Shown in pieces: positions 45,690-53,602 of a stretch of DNA of 64,000 bases (position 1 is the first letter of the stretch; every line of letters begins with the position of its first letter). Source of the DNA: Mesorhizobium waimense (GTDB lineage: Bacteria; Pseudomonadota; Alphaproteobacteria; Rhizobiales; Rhizobiaceae); the NCBI RefSeq assembly GCF_003601975.1, contig NZ_QZWZ01000001.1:372001-436000 (forward strand), in the 5' to 3' direction. The notes beneath the pieces are model-generated. The model was not told the DNA's origin, made no database searches, and saw only the letters and a list, made by a program, of their open reading frames with translations. A program made the position numbers and the translations under genes.

Positions 45690-46449
45690 AAAATATCAGC
45701 TTGCCGTACTTGCCGGCTATCCTGACGGCGGTCAGCCGTCCGCTCTGAAAGGCGCCGGTGTCGATGCCGAGCCGGTGCCCGTCGAGCCTGGGCACGTCCA
45801 CGATCGTATGCCCGTGCACCACCCATCGGTCGAGCAGATGGACGCTGTCGAAGAAGTCGGAGCGGATGCTGAGCAGGTCGTCTTCGTCCTGATCGGCGAG
45901 ATCGATGCCGGGCCTGATGCCGGCATGGACGAAGACGAATTTCCTCGAGCAGACCATCACCGGCAGCGCGCGCATGAAGCTGACATGGCTGGCGGGAATG
46001 ACCTCGCGGATACGCCGGTCGACCGCTTCGCTCGAACTGTAGAGATTGGCGAGATGCCGCGCATCGATCCCGTAGGAAAACAGCGTTTCCAGGCCGCCCT
46101 CCGCCAGCCAGGGTTCTCGCGGAAGATAGCCGTCGAGATAGTTCAGCATCGCCACCTCGTGGTTTCCCGCCAGGCAGACGCGCAGGAAGCCCCTGGGTGG
46201 CGGCGCCGTGAGATGATCGAGCACGCGTTTGGACTGCGGCCCGCGATCGACATAGTCGCCGAGCATGATGATGATCTTGCGCCCGCGGAAGGGCAGCGCA
46301 TCGAGAACGATCTTCTGCTCCAGCGAACGCAGTTCGTTGTAGCACCCATGCACGTCGCCGATCGCGTAGACGATCGTATCCTGCATATCCATCTGCAGCC
46401 GTTCGCGCGGCGCGGCGCGCGGCTTTCTCGATCGCTGGAACAGGCTCAC
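45685..46449 (-). CDS. Metallophosphoesterase (PP1/ApaH-like)
   Basis: A 254-residue phosphoesterase with the full metal-binding series: YAIGDVHGCYNEL (GDxHG), IIMLGDYVDRGPQS (GDxVDRG), LAGNHEVAML (GNHE), and later FVFVHAGIRPG and WVVHGHTIVD (GHT). This is a serine/threonine phosphatase or bis(5'-nucleosyl)-tetraphosphatase class enzyme. The GTG start at 46449 is uncertain; internal ATGs at MDMQD are possible. It is convergent with exoP. A role in reversing phosphorylation is only an idea. Confidence 0.82.
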   Translation of the reverse strand: MSLFQRSRKPRAAPRERLQMDMQDTIVYAIGDVHGCYNELRSLEQKIVLDALPFRGRKIIIMLGDYVDRGPQSKRVLDHLTAPPPRGFLRVCLAGNHEVAMLNYLDGYLPREPWLAEGGLETLFSYGIDARHLANLYSSSEAVDRRIREVIPASHVSFMRALPVMVCSRKFVFVHAGIRPGIDLADQDEDDLLSIRSDFFDSVHLLDRWVVHGHTIVDVPRLDGHRLGIDTGAFQSGRLTAVRIAGKYGKLIFS

Positions 46450-46599
46450 GGATTGAGGCTCGGTGCTCGCACAGGTCTTTTGGCGTTAGGGAGCATGTCA
46501 CACGGGCACGCATGAAGCCTCGATACCATGCTTGGCGCCGGAAATTCCATACCGGTGAGGAGCAGTCCCTGTCTTGGTAAATAAGTGCTGGAGCGGCGT

Positions 46600-47679
46600 T
46601 TATGCCGCCTTGAGCCGGTAGCGGAACACGGTTTGGTCGAGCAGAAGCCTAATTCGCGGCTCGGCCTCTATCGCCACCAGCCAACTCGCGGCGATCATGG
46701 TTGCGCCGACAGTAGCGATCGAAAGCAGGTACGGCACGCCGGCGCGGACCAAGGCGCCGAGCATGGCAGCACCGACGACGTCATGGATGAGATAGAGCGG
46801 GTAAGTCATCAGCCCGATCCGACGCCAGCCGCGCCAGGACAGGTTGAGCCGCAGCGACCACGCCATCAGCCCCGTGGCGGCAAGGAACATGACGATCGGC
46901 GGCGCATAGGGCATCGTCGCTTCGACCTTGATGCTGTGCACGTCGACCGAGCTTGCGATCTGCAGCACGCCGCCGACCAGGAACAGCGCTGAGAAACCGA
47001 GCCGGGCCCTCGTCACCGCCTTGAACCGCATCAGCCACAGCATCACGCCGACGGCGAAGAAGCAGCCATGATGGACCAGTGCAAGCTGGAGCCACCGCGT
47101 CTCGGCGAGATCGGACAAATCGAGGGGATAATAGAGGCACCAGAAGAATGTGCTGATCAGCCCGATCACGATGGCCACGGTTTCCATCAGGTGGAAGCGC
47201 CCGAGCCGCAGCAAGGTCCAGACCACGGCATAGAAAGCGATTTCGATGCCGAGGGTCCAGTAGACGCTGTCGACCCAGGGATCGAACGGAACGAACAGGC
47301 CGGTGCGAACGAGCCGTATCACCGCATCCGTCGGCCAGCTGAGGTCGACCAGAAGCAACACCGCCGCGGTGATGGGGGCACACACCCACGCCGCCGGCGC
47401 CAGGCGCTTCACCCTTGCCTCGAAGAACCGCAGTGGGGTCGAATTCTCGGCGCTGAAGGCGATGACGAAGCCGCTGATGACGAAGAACACCTGCACGCCG
47501 ACCCAGCCGGAGCCCAGAAAATCCATTTCAGGATGCGGCGGGATGCCGCCGCTGGCGCGTGCCGAAACACCGCCGGGGAATGCCCAAACCCAGTAGCCGT
47601 AGTGGTAGAACATTACGAGGACAGCAGCGAGAAACCGCAAGATGTCGACGCCGCCAAATGTAGTCTTTTGCTGAGCCAT
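46600..47679 (-). CDS. Acyltransferase 3 family membrane protein (second)
   Basis: A 359-residue multi-pass protein with the family opening FGGVDILRFLAAVLVMFYHYGY (R-x10-H) and VQVFFVISGFVIAFSAENSTPL. Similar in type to the protein at 13708 but clearly different in sequence, so the two probably acylate different positions. It has a candidate operator 43-57 bases upstream, linking it to the exo group. Confidence 0.82.
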   Translation of the reverse strand: MAQQKTTFGGVDILRFLAAVLVMFYHYGYWVWAFPGGVSARASGGIPPHPEMDFLGSGWVGVQVFFVISGFVIAFSAENSTPLRFFEARVKRLAPAAWVCAPITAAVLLLVDLSWPTDAVIRLVRTGLFVPFDPWVDSVYWTLGIEIAFYAVVWTLLRLGRFHLMETVAIVIGLISTFFWCLYYPLDLSDLAETRWLQLALVHHGCFFAVGVMLWLMRFKAVTRARLGFSALFLVGGVLQIASSVDVHSIKVEATMPYAPPIVMFLAATGLMAWSLRLNLSWRGWRRIGLMTYPLYLIHDVVGAAMLGALVRAGVPYLLSIATVGATMIAASWLVAIEAEPRIRLLLDQTVFRYRLKAA

Positions 47680-47721
47680 GCCGTCTCATCGGTGGCCCCC
47701 CATAGGGACTCTAGGGTGAAT

Positions 47722-47736
47722 TGCTGCATTGCACAA
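47722..47736 (-). promoter_or_regulatory. Candidate operator, site 8 (upstream of acyltransferase)
   Basis: On the minus strand TTGTGCAATGCAGCA; the core TGCANTGCAGCA fits, with deviations at positions 2 and 3. It is 43-57 bases upstream of the acyltransferase start. Confidence 0.5.
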
Positions 47737-47845
47737 GAAGAGATTGGACGCGGCGGCGAATCCGCGTTCGCCTCCCACCGGTCTTGCTCTGAGGGCGGTT
47801 TGCCTTTGCCGGCTTTGCTGTCGCCAACAGGAGGCGGACGTTGCG

Positions 47846-49753
47846 CTAAACCCCTATCCCGCGTCCCTTCAGCGCCGCGGTGATCTCGTCAAGGATGACG
47901 GGGTCGTCGATGGTCGCCGGCATGGTCCATTCTTCCTTGTCGGCGATCTTCTGCATCGTGCCGCGCAGGATCTTGCCGGACCGCGTCTTGGGCAGGCGCT
48001 TGATCGTCACCACCGTCTTGAAGGCGGCGACCGGACCAATCCGTTCACGCACCAGGGAGACGACCTCGCTTTCGATGGCGCCGGTGTCGCGCGTGACGCC
48101 CGCATTCAAAACGACAAACCCGAGCGGAACCTGGCCCTTCATCTGATCGGCGATGCCGATGACGGCGCATTCGGCAACGTCCGGATGCGCTGAAAGCACC
48201 TCTTCCATGGCGCCGGTCGACAGCCGGTGGCCGGCGACGTTGATGATGTCGTCGGTGCGAGCCATGACGAACAGATAGCCGTCCTCGTCCATCATGCCGG
48301 CGTCGGCCGTCTTATAGAAGCCGGGGAATTCTTCGAGATAGGCCTGCCGGAACCGGGCGTCGGCATTCCACAGCGTTGGCAGGCAGCCAGCCGGCAGCGG
48401 CAGCTTGACCACGACATTGCCCAGCGTGCCGCGCGGCACTTCATGGCCGGCATCGTCGAGCACGCGGATGTCGTAGCCGGGCATCGGCACACCGGGCGAG
48501 CCGTATTTCACCGGCAGCAGCCCGAGCCCGGCCGGATTGATGGTCATCGGCGAGCCGGTTTCGGTCTGCCACCAATGGTCGATCACCGGCACGTTCAGTT
48601 TCTGCTCCGCCCATTTGATGGTTTCCGGGTCGGCACGCTCGCCGGCGAGGAACAGCGTGCGGAATTTCGACAGATCGAATTTCGGCACGAATTCGCCCTT
48701 GGGGTCTTGCCCCTTGATGGCGCGGAAGGCGGTCGGCGCGGTGAACAGCGCGACGACTCCGTGCTCGGCGATAACCCGCCAATATGTGCCGGCATCCGGC
48801 GTGCCGATCGGTTTGCCCTCGAACAGGATGCTGGTGCAGCCATGCAGCAGCGGGCCGTAGACGATGTAGGAATGGCCGACCACCCAGCCGACATCGGATG
48901 CCGCCCAGAACACCTCGCCCGGCCTGACGCCGAACTCGTTTTCCATCGTCCATTTCAGCGCGACCATGTGGCCGCCATTGTCGCGCACGATGCCCTTCGG
49001 CTGGCCGGTCGTGCCTGACGTGTAGATGATGTAGAGCGGATCCGTGGCCAGCACCGGGACGCAATCGACATTGGCGCCGGCGGCGCGCTCGCGGGCAACG
49101 GCGTCGGCATAGTCGATGTCGTAATGGTCTTTCAATTCACAGCGCAACTGGTCGCGCTGCAGGATCAGGCAGGCGTCCGGCTTGTGTTTGGAAAGCTCGA
49201 TGGCAGTGTCGAGCAGCGGCTTGTAGGCGACGGTGCGTCCAGGCTCCAGGCCGCAGGAAGCGGAAATAATCAGCTTCGGCCTGGCGTCGTCGATGCGGGT
49301 GGCAAGCTCGTGCGAGGCGAAGCCGCCGAAGACCACCGAATGCACGGCGCCGAGGCGCGCGCAGGCAAGCATGGCGAAGGCCGCTTCCGGCACCATCGGC
49401 ATGTAGATGATGACGCGGTCGCCCTTGCCGACGCCACGGTTCTTGAGCACCGAAGTCAGCGCGACCACCTCGCGCTTCAGTTCGGCATAGGTGAACTTCC
49501 TGACCGTGCCGGTGATCGCGCTATCGTGGATCAGCGCGATCTGGTCGGCGCGGCCGCCTGCGACGTGACGGTCGACGGCGTTGAAGCAGGTGTTGCAGGA
49601 GGCACCGGTGAACCAGCGGCCGTAAACGCCGGCTTGCGCATCGAAGACACTGTCGGGGGGCGAATACCAGTCGATCGCTTTGGCCGCCTCGGCCCAGAAC
49701 AGTTCCGGGTCGCGTTTCCAGCCTTCGTAGACTTCATGGTAGCGTGACGCCAT
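47846..49753 (-). CDS. prpE: Propionyl-CoA synthetase
   Basis: A 635-residue acyl-CoA synthetase. Motifs: YIIYTSGTTGQPKGIV (AMP binding), WWQTETGSPMTINP, YKTADAGMMDEDGYL, the DDIINVAGHRLSTGAMEE hinge, and the acetylatable lysine in RSGKILRGTM. The start YHEVYEGWKRDPELFW is typical of PrpE. It activates propionate with ATP and CoA. Monocistronic; no link to the polysaccharide genes. Confidence 0.9.
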   Translation of the reverse strand: MASRYHEVYEGWKRDPELFWAEAAKAIDWYSPPDSVFDAQAGVYGRWFTGASCNTCFNAVDRHVAGGRADQIALIHDSAITGTVRKFTYAELKREVVALTSVLKNRGVGKGDRVIIYMPMVPEAAFAMLACARLGAVHSVVFGGFASHELATRIDDARPKLIISASCGLEPGRTVAYKPLLDTAIELSKHKPDACLILQRDQLRCELKDHYDIDYADAVARERAAGANVDCVPVLATDPLYIIYTSGTTGQPKGIVRDNGGHMVALKWTMENEFGVRPGEVFWAASDVGWVVGHSYIVYGPLLHGCTSILFEGKPIGTPDAGTYWRVIAEHGVVALFTAPTAFRAIKGQDPKGEFVPKFDLSKFRTLFLAGERADPETIKWAEQKLNVPVIDHWWQTETGSPMTINPAGLGLLPVKYGSPGVPMPGYDIRVLDDAGHEVPRGTLGNVVVKLPLPAGCLPTLWNADARFRQAYLEEFPGFYKTADAGMMDEDGYLFVMARTDDIINVAGHRLSTGAMEEVLSAHPDVAECAVIGIADQMKGQVPLGFVVLNAGVTRDTGAIESEVVSLVRERIGPVAAFKTVVTIKRLPKTRSGKILRGTMQKIADKEEWTMPATIDDPVILDEITAALKGRGIGV

Positions 49754-50112
49754 CCAACTTCCTCCAGGAAAATTTGCCGTCTTGCATTAGCCTATGCCGT
49801 TTTTCGAAACCATGTCTTCCCGGAATTTCGTCGATGCCTGCTCTCGCCTTGGGCGCGGATATCCGGCACCATGGCTTTGGGGATCGCGATGCCGCAGCCA
49901 AGGACGTCGGCTCAGCAGCTGATGCTTGGGTGATAGCCCGACGGCAAGCCGGCCGTGCTTGACGTGCAGCGTTTCAGCCAGGGCTTTGAAGGACGCGACC
50001 GCCACTTCATCGCCGTGACCGGCCAGGCGCGTCGAGCCGGCCCCGGCCTGGCGGCCACCCACCAACCCTCTGGCGCCCGAAGCGCGTTCGTGTCGGTCGA
50101 TGATATCAGCTG
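49754..50112. other. Gene-poor stretch upstream of prpE
   Basis: About 360 bases. An open frame on the minus strand spans 49787-50218 but lacks a ribosome site, has biased Arg/Gly-rich composition and overlaps the better-supported small gene at 50113-50229. It may be a gene remnant. I see no repeat or RNA here. Confidence 0.4.
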
Positions 50113-50229
50113 TTAGAGCGGTAATGCCGCCAGCATCAGGCCGACGCCGCCGGCTATCAATATCGCCGCCGCCAGGGCTTTCCGATGACGTTCGAACGCC
50201 GTCGGCGCCCGTTCCCAATTGTAACGCAT
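50113..50229 (-). CDS. Small single-membrane-helix protein (38 residues)
   Basis: A 38-residue ORF: an amphipathic charged start with R, E, R, H, R and K, then a helix AILIAGGVGLMLAALPL that ends the protein. GGGGAG lies 9 bases upstream of the ATG at 50229, a strong ribosome site, and supports translation. I do not recognise a family. It faces away from the second RiPP locus on its right. Confidence 0.6.
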   Translation of the reverse strand: MRYNWERAPTAFERHRKALAAAILIAGGVGLMLAALPL

Positions 50230-50371
50230 ACTAACTACTCCCCTAAGCCCCGGCGACTTTTTAGCTTACCTAGGGGAACAAAAGCAACTCTCCGGCAGAA
50301 TCGGTTCGCCGGCTTGACAAAGGCCGCCGCTGATCGGCACGTACAATCTTCGACGAAATTCGGGGGTTCCA

Positions 50372-50452
50372 GTGAAGAAAACTTACGAAAAGCCTGTGTT
50401 GAGCAAGCGCGAGAAACTGTCGAAATTGGTGGCCACGGCTGTCAGCAGGTAG
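50372..50452 (+). CDS. Candidate RiPP precursor peptide 1 of second locus (26 residues)
   Basis: A 26-residue ORF from a GTG with GGGGG 5 bases upstream. The N-terminal part KKTYEKPVLSKREKLSK shows YxxPxL (Y5, P8, L10) like lasso leaders, but has Glu at position 14 where Gly is usual; V-A-T follows with T22, and only four residues remain. It resembles rhizobial peptides annotated as putative RiPP precursors. It is 107 bases before the PqqD-like gene. With so little core it may act as a leader-like decoy or a degenerate precursor. Confidence 0.55.
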   Translation: MKKTYEKPVLSKREKLSKLVATAVSR

Positions 50453-50559
50453 CCGACGCAAGAAGGCCGCTTCAGCGATAGAAGCAGCCCGACGATAGAC
50501 AGCACCGCGCTGCCGCGCTAATTGCTCTCCAGCTAACGTACATGGTCTGGGGAGGGCCC

Positions 50560-50847
50560 ATGGTCGAAATCGCCTCTGAAATGGTTCTGCGGCTGGCGGA
50601 CGACGCCTCGGTACAGCATGTCGGCGACGGCGCCGTGGTGCTTCTGGCGCGCAGCGGCCAACTCTTTACCTGCAACGGCACCACCGAAGCCTTTCTCGAC
50701 AAGGTCGACGGCGCGCGCAGCCTCGACCAGATCGTCGATCTGCTGTCCGACGAGTTCGAGGTCGACAAGGATATGCTCGACCAGGACATGGCGGCCCTGG
50801 CCGCCGAATTGGTGACGGAAGGTATCCTCGCCGATCCGGGGGCGTGA
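50560..50847 (+). CDS. PqqD-like RiPP recognition protein (second locus)
   Basis: A 95-residue PqqD family protein: LRLADDASVQHVGDGAVVLL, SGQLFTCNGTTEAFLDKV, then SLDQIVDLLSDEFEVDK, the normal strand-helix plan. GGGGAGGGCCC immediately precedes the ATG at 50560. It overlaps the next gene by one base (TGATG). By homology to 23071-23370 it should bind the leaders of small precursors encoded nearby. Confidence 0.85.
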   Translation: MVEIASEMVLRLADDASVQHVGDGAVVLLARSGQLFTCNGTTEAFLDKVDGARSLDQIVDLLSDEFEVDKDMLDQDMAALAAELVTEGILADPGA

Positions 50848-51272
50848 TGGCAGACGGCCCGTTCTTGCGCGCGCTGTTTCGCGCCCATCTATGGGCCAGC
50901 GCGCGGCTGATGCCGGTGCTGATCGGCCAACGCGATTTCGAGACCGTGCTGAAATGGGCGCCGCTCAGCGCGCCGACCCCTTATCTCGGCCTGCCCTCCG
51001 CCTACATCGTCGCCAGCGTCAACCGCACGGTCAGGCATCCCTGGCTGATGCGCGACCGCAGGTGTCTCAGGGAAGGCCTGCTGGCGCATCGCTTCCTGCG
51101 CCTTGCCGGCTTCGACCCGGATCTGCGCTTCGGCGTCGACCCGAAGTCGATGCATGCGCCACGCATGTCGGCGCATTGCTGGGTCTGCCTCGACGGCCGG
51201 CCGGTGGTCAGCGACAGCCTGCCCGGAATGGTGGAGATCTATCGTCACCACGCCGAGGGCAAAACCGCTTGA
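50847..51272 (+). CDS. Lasso B2-type leader peptidase (second locus)
   Basis: A 141-residue transglutaminase-like protein. Catalytic Cys in RRCLREGLLAHRFLRLAG, His in MSAHCWVCLDG, with the Asp of LDGRPVV as the third residue; this triad is clearer than in the first locus. Hydrophobic or membrane features are weak. Translation is coupled to the PqqD-like gene (overlap at 50847) and to the kinase gene (overlap at 51269-51272). Confidence 0.85.
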   Translation: MADGPFLRALFRAHLWASARLMPVLIGQRDFETVLKWAPLSAPTPYLGLPSAYIVASVNRTVRHPWLMRDRRCLREGLLAHRFLRLAGFDPDLRFGVDPKSMHAPRMSAHCWVCLDGRPVVSDSLPGMVEIYRHHAEGKTA

Positions 51273-52255
51273 GCGGCTCGGCCGCAGATACCTGCTATGC
51301 CCTTGACGGACAGGTCATCGGCATCTCGGCCGAACGCGCCGAGCTGTGGCGGGAGTTGGACCGCATGCTCGGCACCTTGCGCATCACCGGCACGGTAGAG
51401 CCGGATTTTCGCGTCAGCGTCGTCGAGACGCTTTCACTGCCCGAGACGCCGGCCGGGACACTCGCCTTCGACGGCGAGGTGCCCGAGGACGGCCACTGCC
51501 GCATGGTCGACGCCAGTGAGATCGTCCATCTGATCTTCCCCGGCCGCCACACGGTCTCGATCCATGCCGGCGAGCGTTGGGCCGAAATCCGCGTCCGCCC
51601 GGATACGAAGATCGCCTGGACGCTCTGGATGCTGGTGCTCGATGCCGCGCTCGATGCCGGCGGCCAGCATATGCTGCACACGGCCGGGCTGACGCTGCCG
51701 GATAGCGATGCCCTGGTTCTCGTCCATGCGCCCAGCGGCACCGGCAAGACGACGACGTCGCTCGCTCTGGCTTCGCAGGGCTTCGGCCTCTGCTCCGACG
51801 ATGCCATGATCCTGAACGTGGCGTCGGACAAGGCCGTCGCCTGGGGCCTGCCGCGCCATGTGAAGATCCACCGCAAGACGGCCGAGCTGGTCCCGCTCGT
51901 TTCGCCCTGCCTCGGTCCCTCCTGGGACCGCAATGGCGAACAGGCCGTTTCGCTCGAGCACCTCGGCAAGATCATCCGCGTCGAAGGCCCCGGTGCCCGG
52001 CCGGTCGCAGCACTCCTTCATCTAGCGCGTTCGGCCGATGGCCAGACCCGGCTCGTTGCCATGGCCAGGACCGACGCCATGGTGGCGCTGGCCGCCGACA
52101 ATGTCAGGACCGGCATGACCGGCCTGCTGCCGCTGCAGAAGCGCCGGCTGGCGACGATCGCCCGGCTGGTCTCGACAGTTCCGACCTTTGCGCTGGAGGT
52201 GGGCGCACAGCCGGCCGATGCGGCGTCCTTGATCCGCTCGGCGTTGGCCGACTGA
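51269..52255 (+). CDS. HPr kinase-like RiPP kinase (second locus)
   Basis: A 328-residue protein with P-loop VLVHAPSGTGKTTTSLALAS near residue 150 and a following LCSDDAMILNV acidic motif. The same arrangement as 19747-20739 but with low similarity elsewhere. It starts at a TTG whose last bases overlap the previous stop (TTGA). In this locus the precursor cores have Ser and Thr, which could be phosphorylated. It converges on the nucleotidyltransferase gene. Confidence 0.8.
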   Translation: MSGSAADTCYALDGQVIGISAERAELWRELDRMLGTLRITGTVEPDFRVSVVETLSLPETPAGTLAFDGEVPEDGHCRMVDASEIVHLIFPGRHTVSIHAGERWAEIRVRPDTKIAWTLWMLVLDAALDAGGQHMLHTAGLTLPDSDALVLVHAPSGTGKTTTSLALASQGFGLCSDDAMILNVASDKAVAWGLPRHVKIHRKTAELVPLVSPCLGPSWDRNGEQAVSLEHLGKIIRVEGPGARPVAALLHLARSADGQTRLVAMARTDAMVALAADNVRTGMTGLLPLQKRRLATIARLVSTVPTFALEVGAQPADAASLIRSALAD

Positions 52256-52283
52256 CGGCAGGACGACCGGGCCTGTTCCGGGA

Positions 52284-53303
52284 TCAGGCACGATATGGCC
52301 TTGGCTTCGCCAATCTCTGGACCCAGCGGAAGGCATCGCGCCGCAGGCGCGAACGCATCCTGTTCCTCGAATTGACGCCGAGCAGCGTATCCCGGGTGAT
52401 CAGCCATCTGGCGAGCCGAATGCCGAGATCGGGCCTGATCCGGTTGGCGAGTTCGAGCCCGCGGGGCTCGTCGAACAGCCGGCCGGTCACATCGAGCACG
52501 GTCGCCAGTTCAAGCTCGATGCCGGTCATGCGCGCCGCCTCCAGCAGGCGCGCTTCCGCATCGGGCGTTTGCAGCGCCCGCACGCCTTGCAGCACGTCCA
52601 CGCAAAGCTGCAGCCGGTGGAATTTATGTCCGCCGGAGGCGTGGACAATTGCGATGGTGAGCAGGGCGGCCGGCGTGTCGGCCTCGTCGCCGTCGATCGC
52701 GCGCAATTCCTTGAACCCCAGCGACAGCCGCCGCCGCATGCCGGAATCATGCACCAGATTGCCATGCAGCTCGATCAGCAGGCTCGAATTCTCCTTCTCC
52801 AGCCATTTGAACTCCTGCAGATCTTGCGACTGGGCTTCGCCGCTGCACAGCCGGAAACCGGATGCTGCTATCACCCGGTTGGCGTCGTCGAGACGGGCCG
52901 GCTCCACCAGGATGTCGATGTCGGTAAAGGGGCGATCGGCGACATTGCGGTACAGCTTTCGTGCAAAGGCCGGACCCTTGACGATCCGCGCCGGAATCTT
53001 GTCCGCGGCGAGCGCCTTCATGATGCGGTCGCCATGGTATTGCAGCAGCATCGACTGCCCGGTGACCAACGTCGACTTCTGGCGCAGATCGGATAGCGTC
53101 TCCTGCACGCCGGCATCCCGAGGCAGATGCGCGTCGCTGCGCTCCTGCAGTTTGCGCAGCATGATCGGCAGCACGCCGTGGAATTCGGCATTGGCCAGCA
53201 GGGCCAACAAAGTTTTAGCTGTCGGAACCTCGGCCGTTCGAGCCTCCGGATCCGCATAGTTCAGCAGCAGATTTTCATCAGCGGGCGCAAGTGGTGGCAG
53301 CAT
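52284..53303 (-). CDS. Nucleotidyltransferase family protein (second locus)
   Basis: A 339-residue paralogue of 24168-25316. Key segment: RIVKGPAFARKLYRN then DRPFTDIDILVEP, the KG followed by D-I-D acidic pair. I start at the ATG at 53303 (LPPLAPADEN), since the frame upstream to 53444 has no family sequence. It is convergent with the kinase gene and divergent from the precursor-like gene at 53462. Its repeated association with lasso-like machinery suggests it modifies the peptide or its phosphate. Confidence 0.78.
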   Translation of the reverse strand: MLPPLAPADENLLLNYADPEARTAEVPTAKTLLALLANAEFHGVLPIMLRKLQERSDAHLPRDAGVQETLSDLRQKSTLVTGQSMLLQYHGDRIMKALAADKIPARIVKGPAFARKLYRNVADRPFTDIDILVEPARLDDANRVIAASGFRLCSGEAQSQDLQEFKWLEKENSSLLIELHGNLVHDSGMRRRLSLGFKELRAIDGDEADTPAALLTIAIVHASGGHKFHRLQLCVDVLQGVRALQTPDAEARLLEAARMTGIELELATVLDVTGRLFDEPRGLELANRIRPDLGIRLARWLITRDTLLGVNSRNRMRSRLRRDAFRWVQRLAKPRPYRA

Positions 53304-53461
53304 CAACCTGGGTCGGCGTTTTGCGCATTGGAAGACAATGTTGCGAATATGGTTGCAGAAAAGCACCACGGAAACCAGTGCGGCGGCACCAAACCTGGCG
53401 CCAGAATTGACTTGGCGAAGGGTTATCCTCCATTCTTGGCGCAAAATCGGAGGCTATTCGG

Positions 53462-53557
53462 ATGACCAAGAAGAAATATGTGGCGCCGGTGCTGCGCAAG
53501 GCCGGCAGATTGTCCAGCGTCACGGCGGGCAACGGCAGTTCGGGACCGACAATCTGA
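53462..53557 (+). CDS. Candidate RiPP precursor peptide 2 of second locus (31 residues)
   Basis: A 31-residue ORF with GGAGG 8 bases before the ATG. Residues 6-23 fit YxxPxLxxxGxxxxxTxG exactly: Y6, P9, L11, G15, T21 and G23, the lasso leader pattern ending with Thr at the second-last leader position. The implied core is only nine residues (G-N-G-S-S-G-P-T-I) and has no Asp or Glu, so it cannot form the lasso macrolactam. It is too short for routine gene calling. The reading-frame ending is a clean TGA. Confidence 0.72.
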   Translation: MTKKKYVAPVLRKAGRLSSVTAGNGSSGPTI

Positions 53558-53602
53558 TCCACAGGATTTTGACGCCGGCCTGACAGGCCGCGGGTGTCCG
53601 GG

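Noticed and set aside
49787..50218. 143-residue open frame upstream of prpE
   Set aside because: No ribosome site, biased Arg/Gly composition and overlap with the better small gene; looks like chance or a remnant.
53330..53356. TGTTGC...GGTTGCAG resembling the operator upstream of the second RiPP locus
   Set aside because: Half sites are in direct order and wrongly spaced; not the palindrome.
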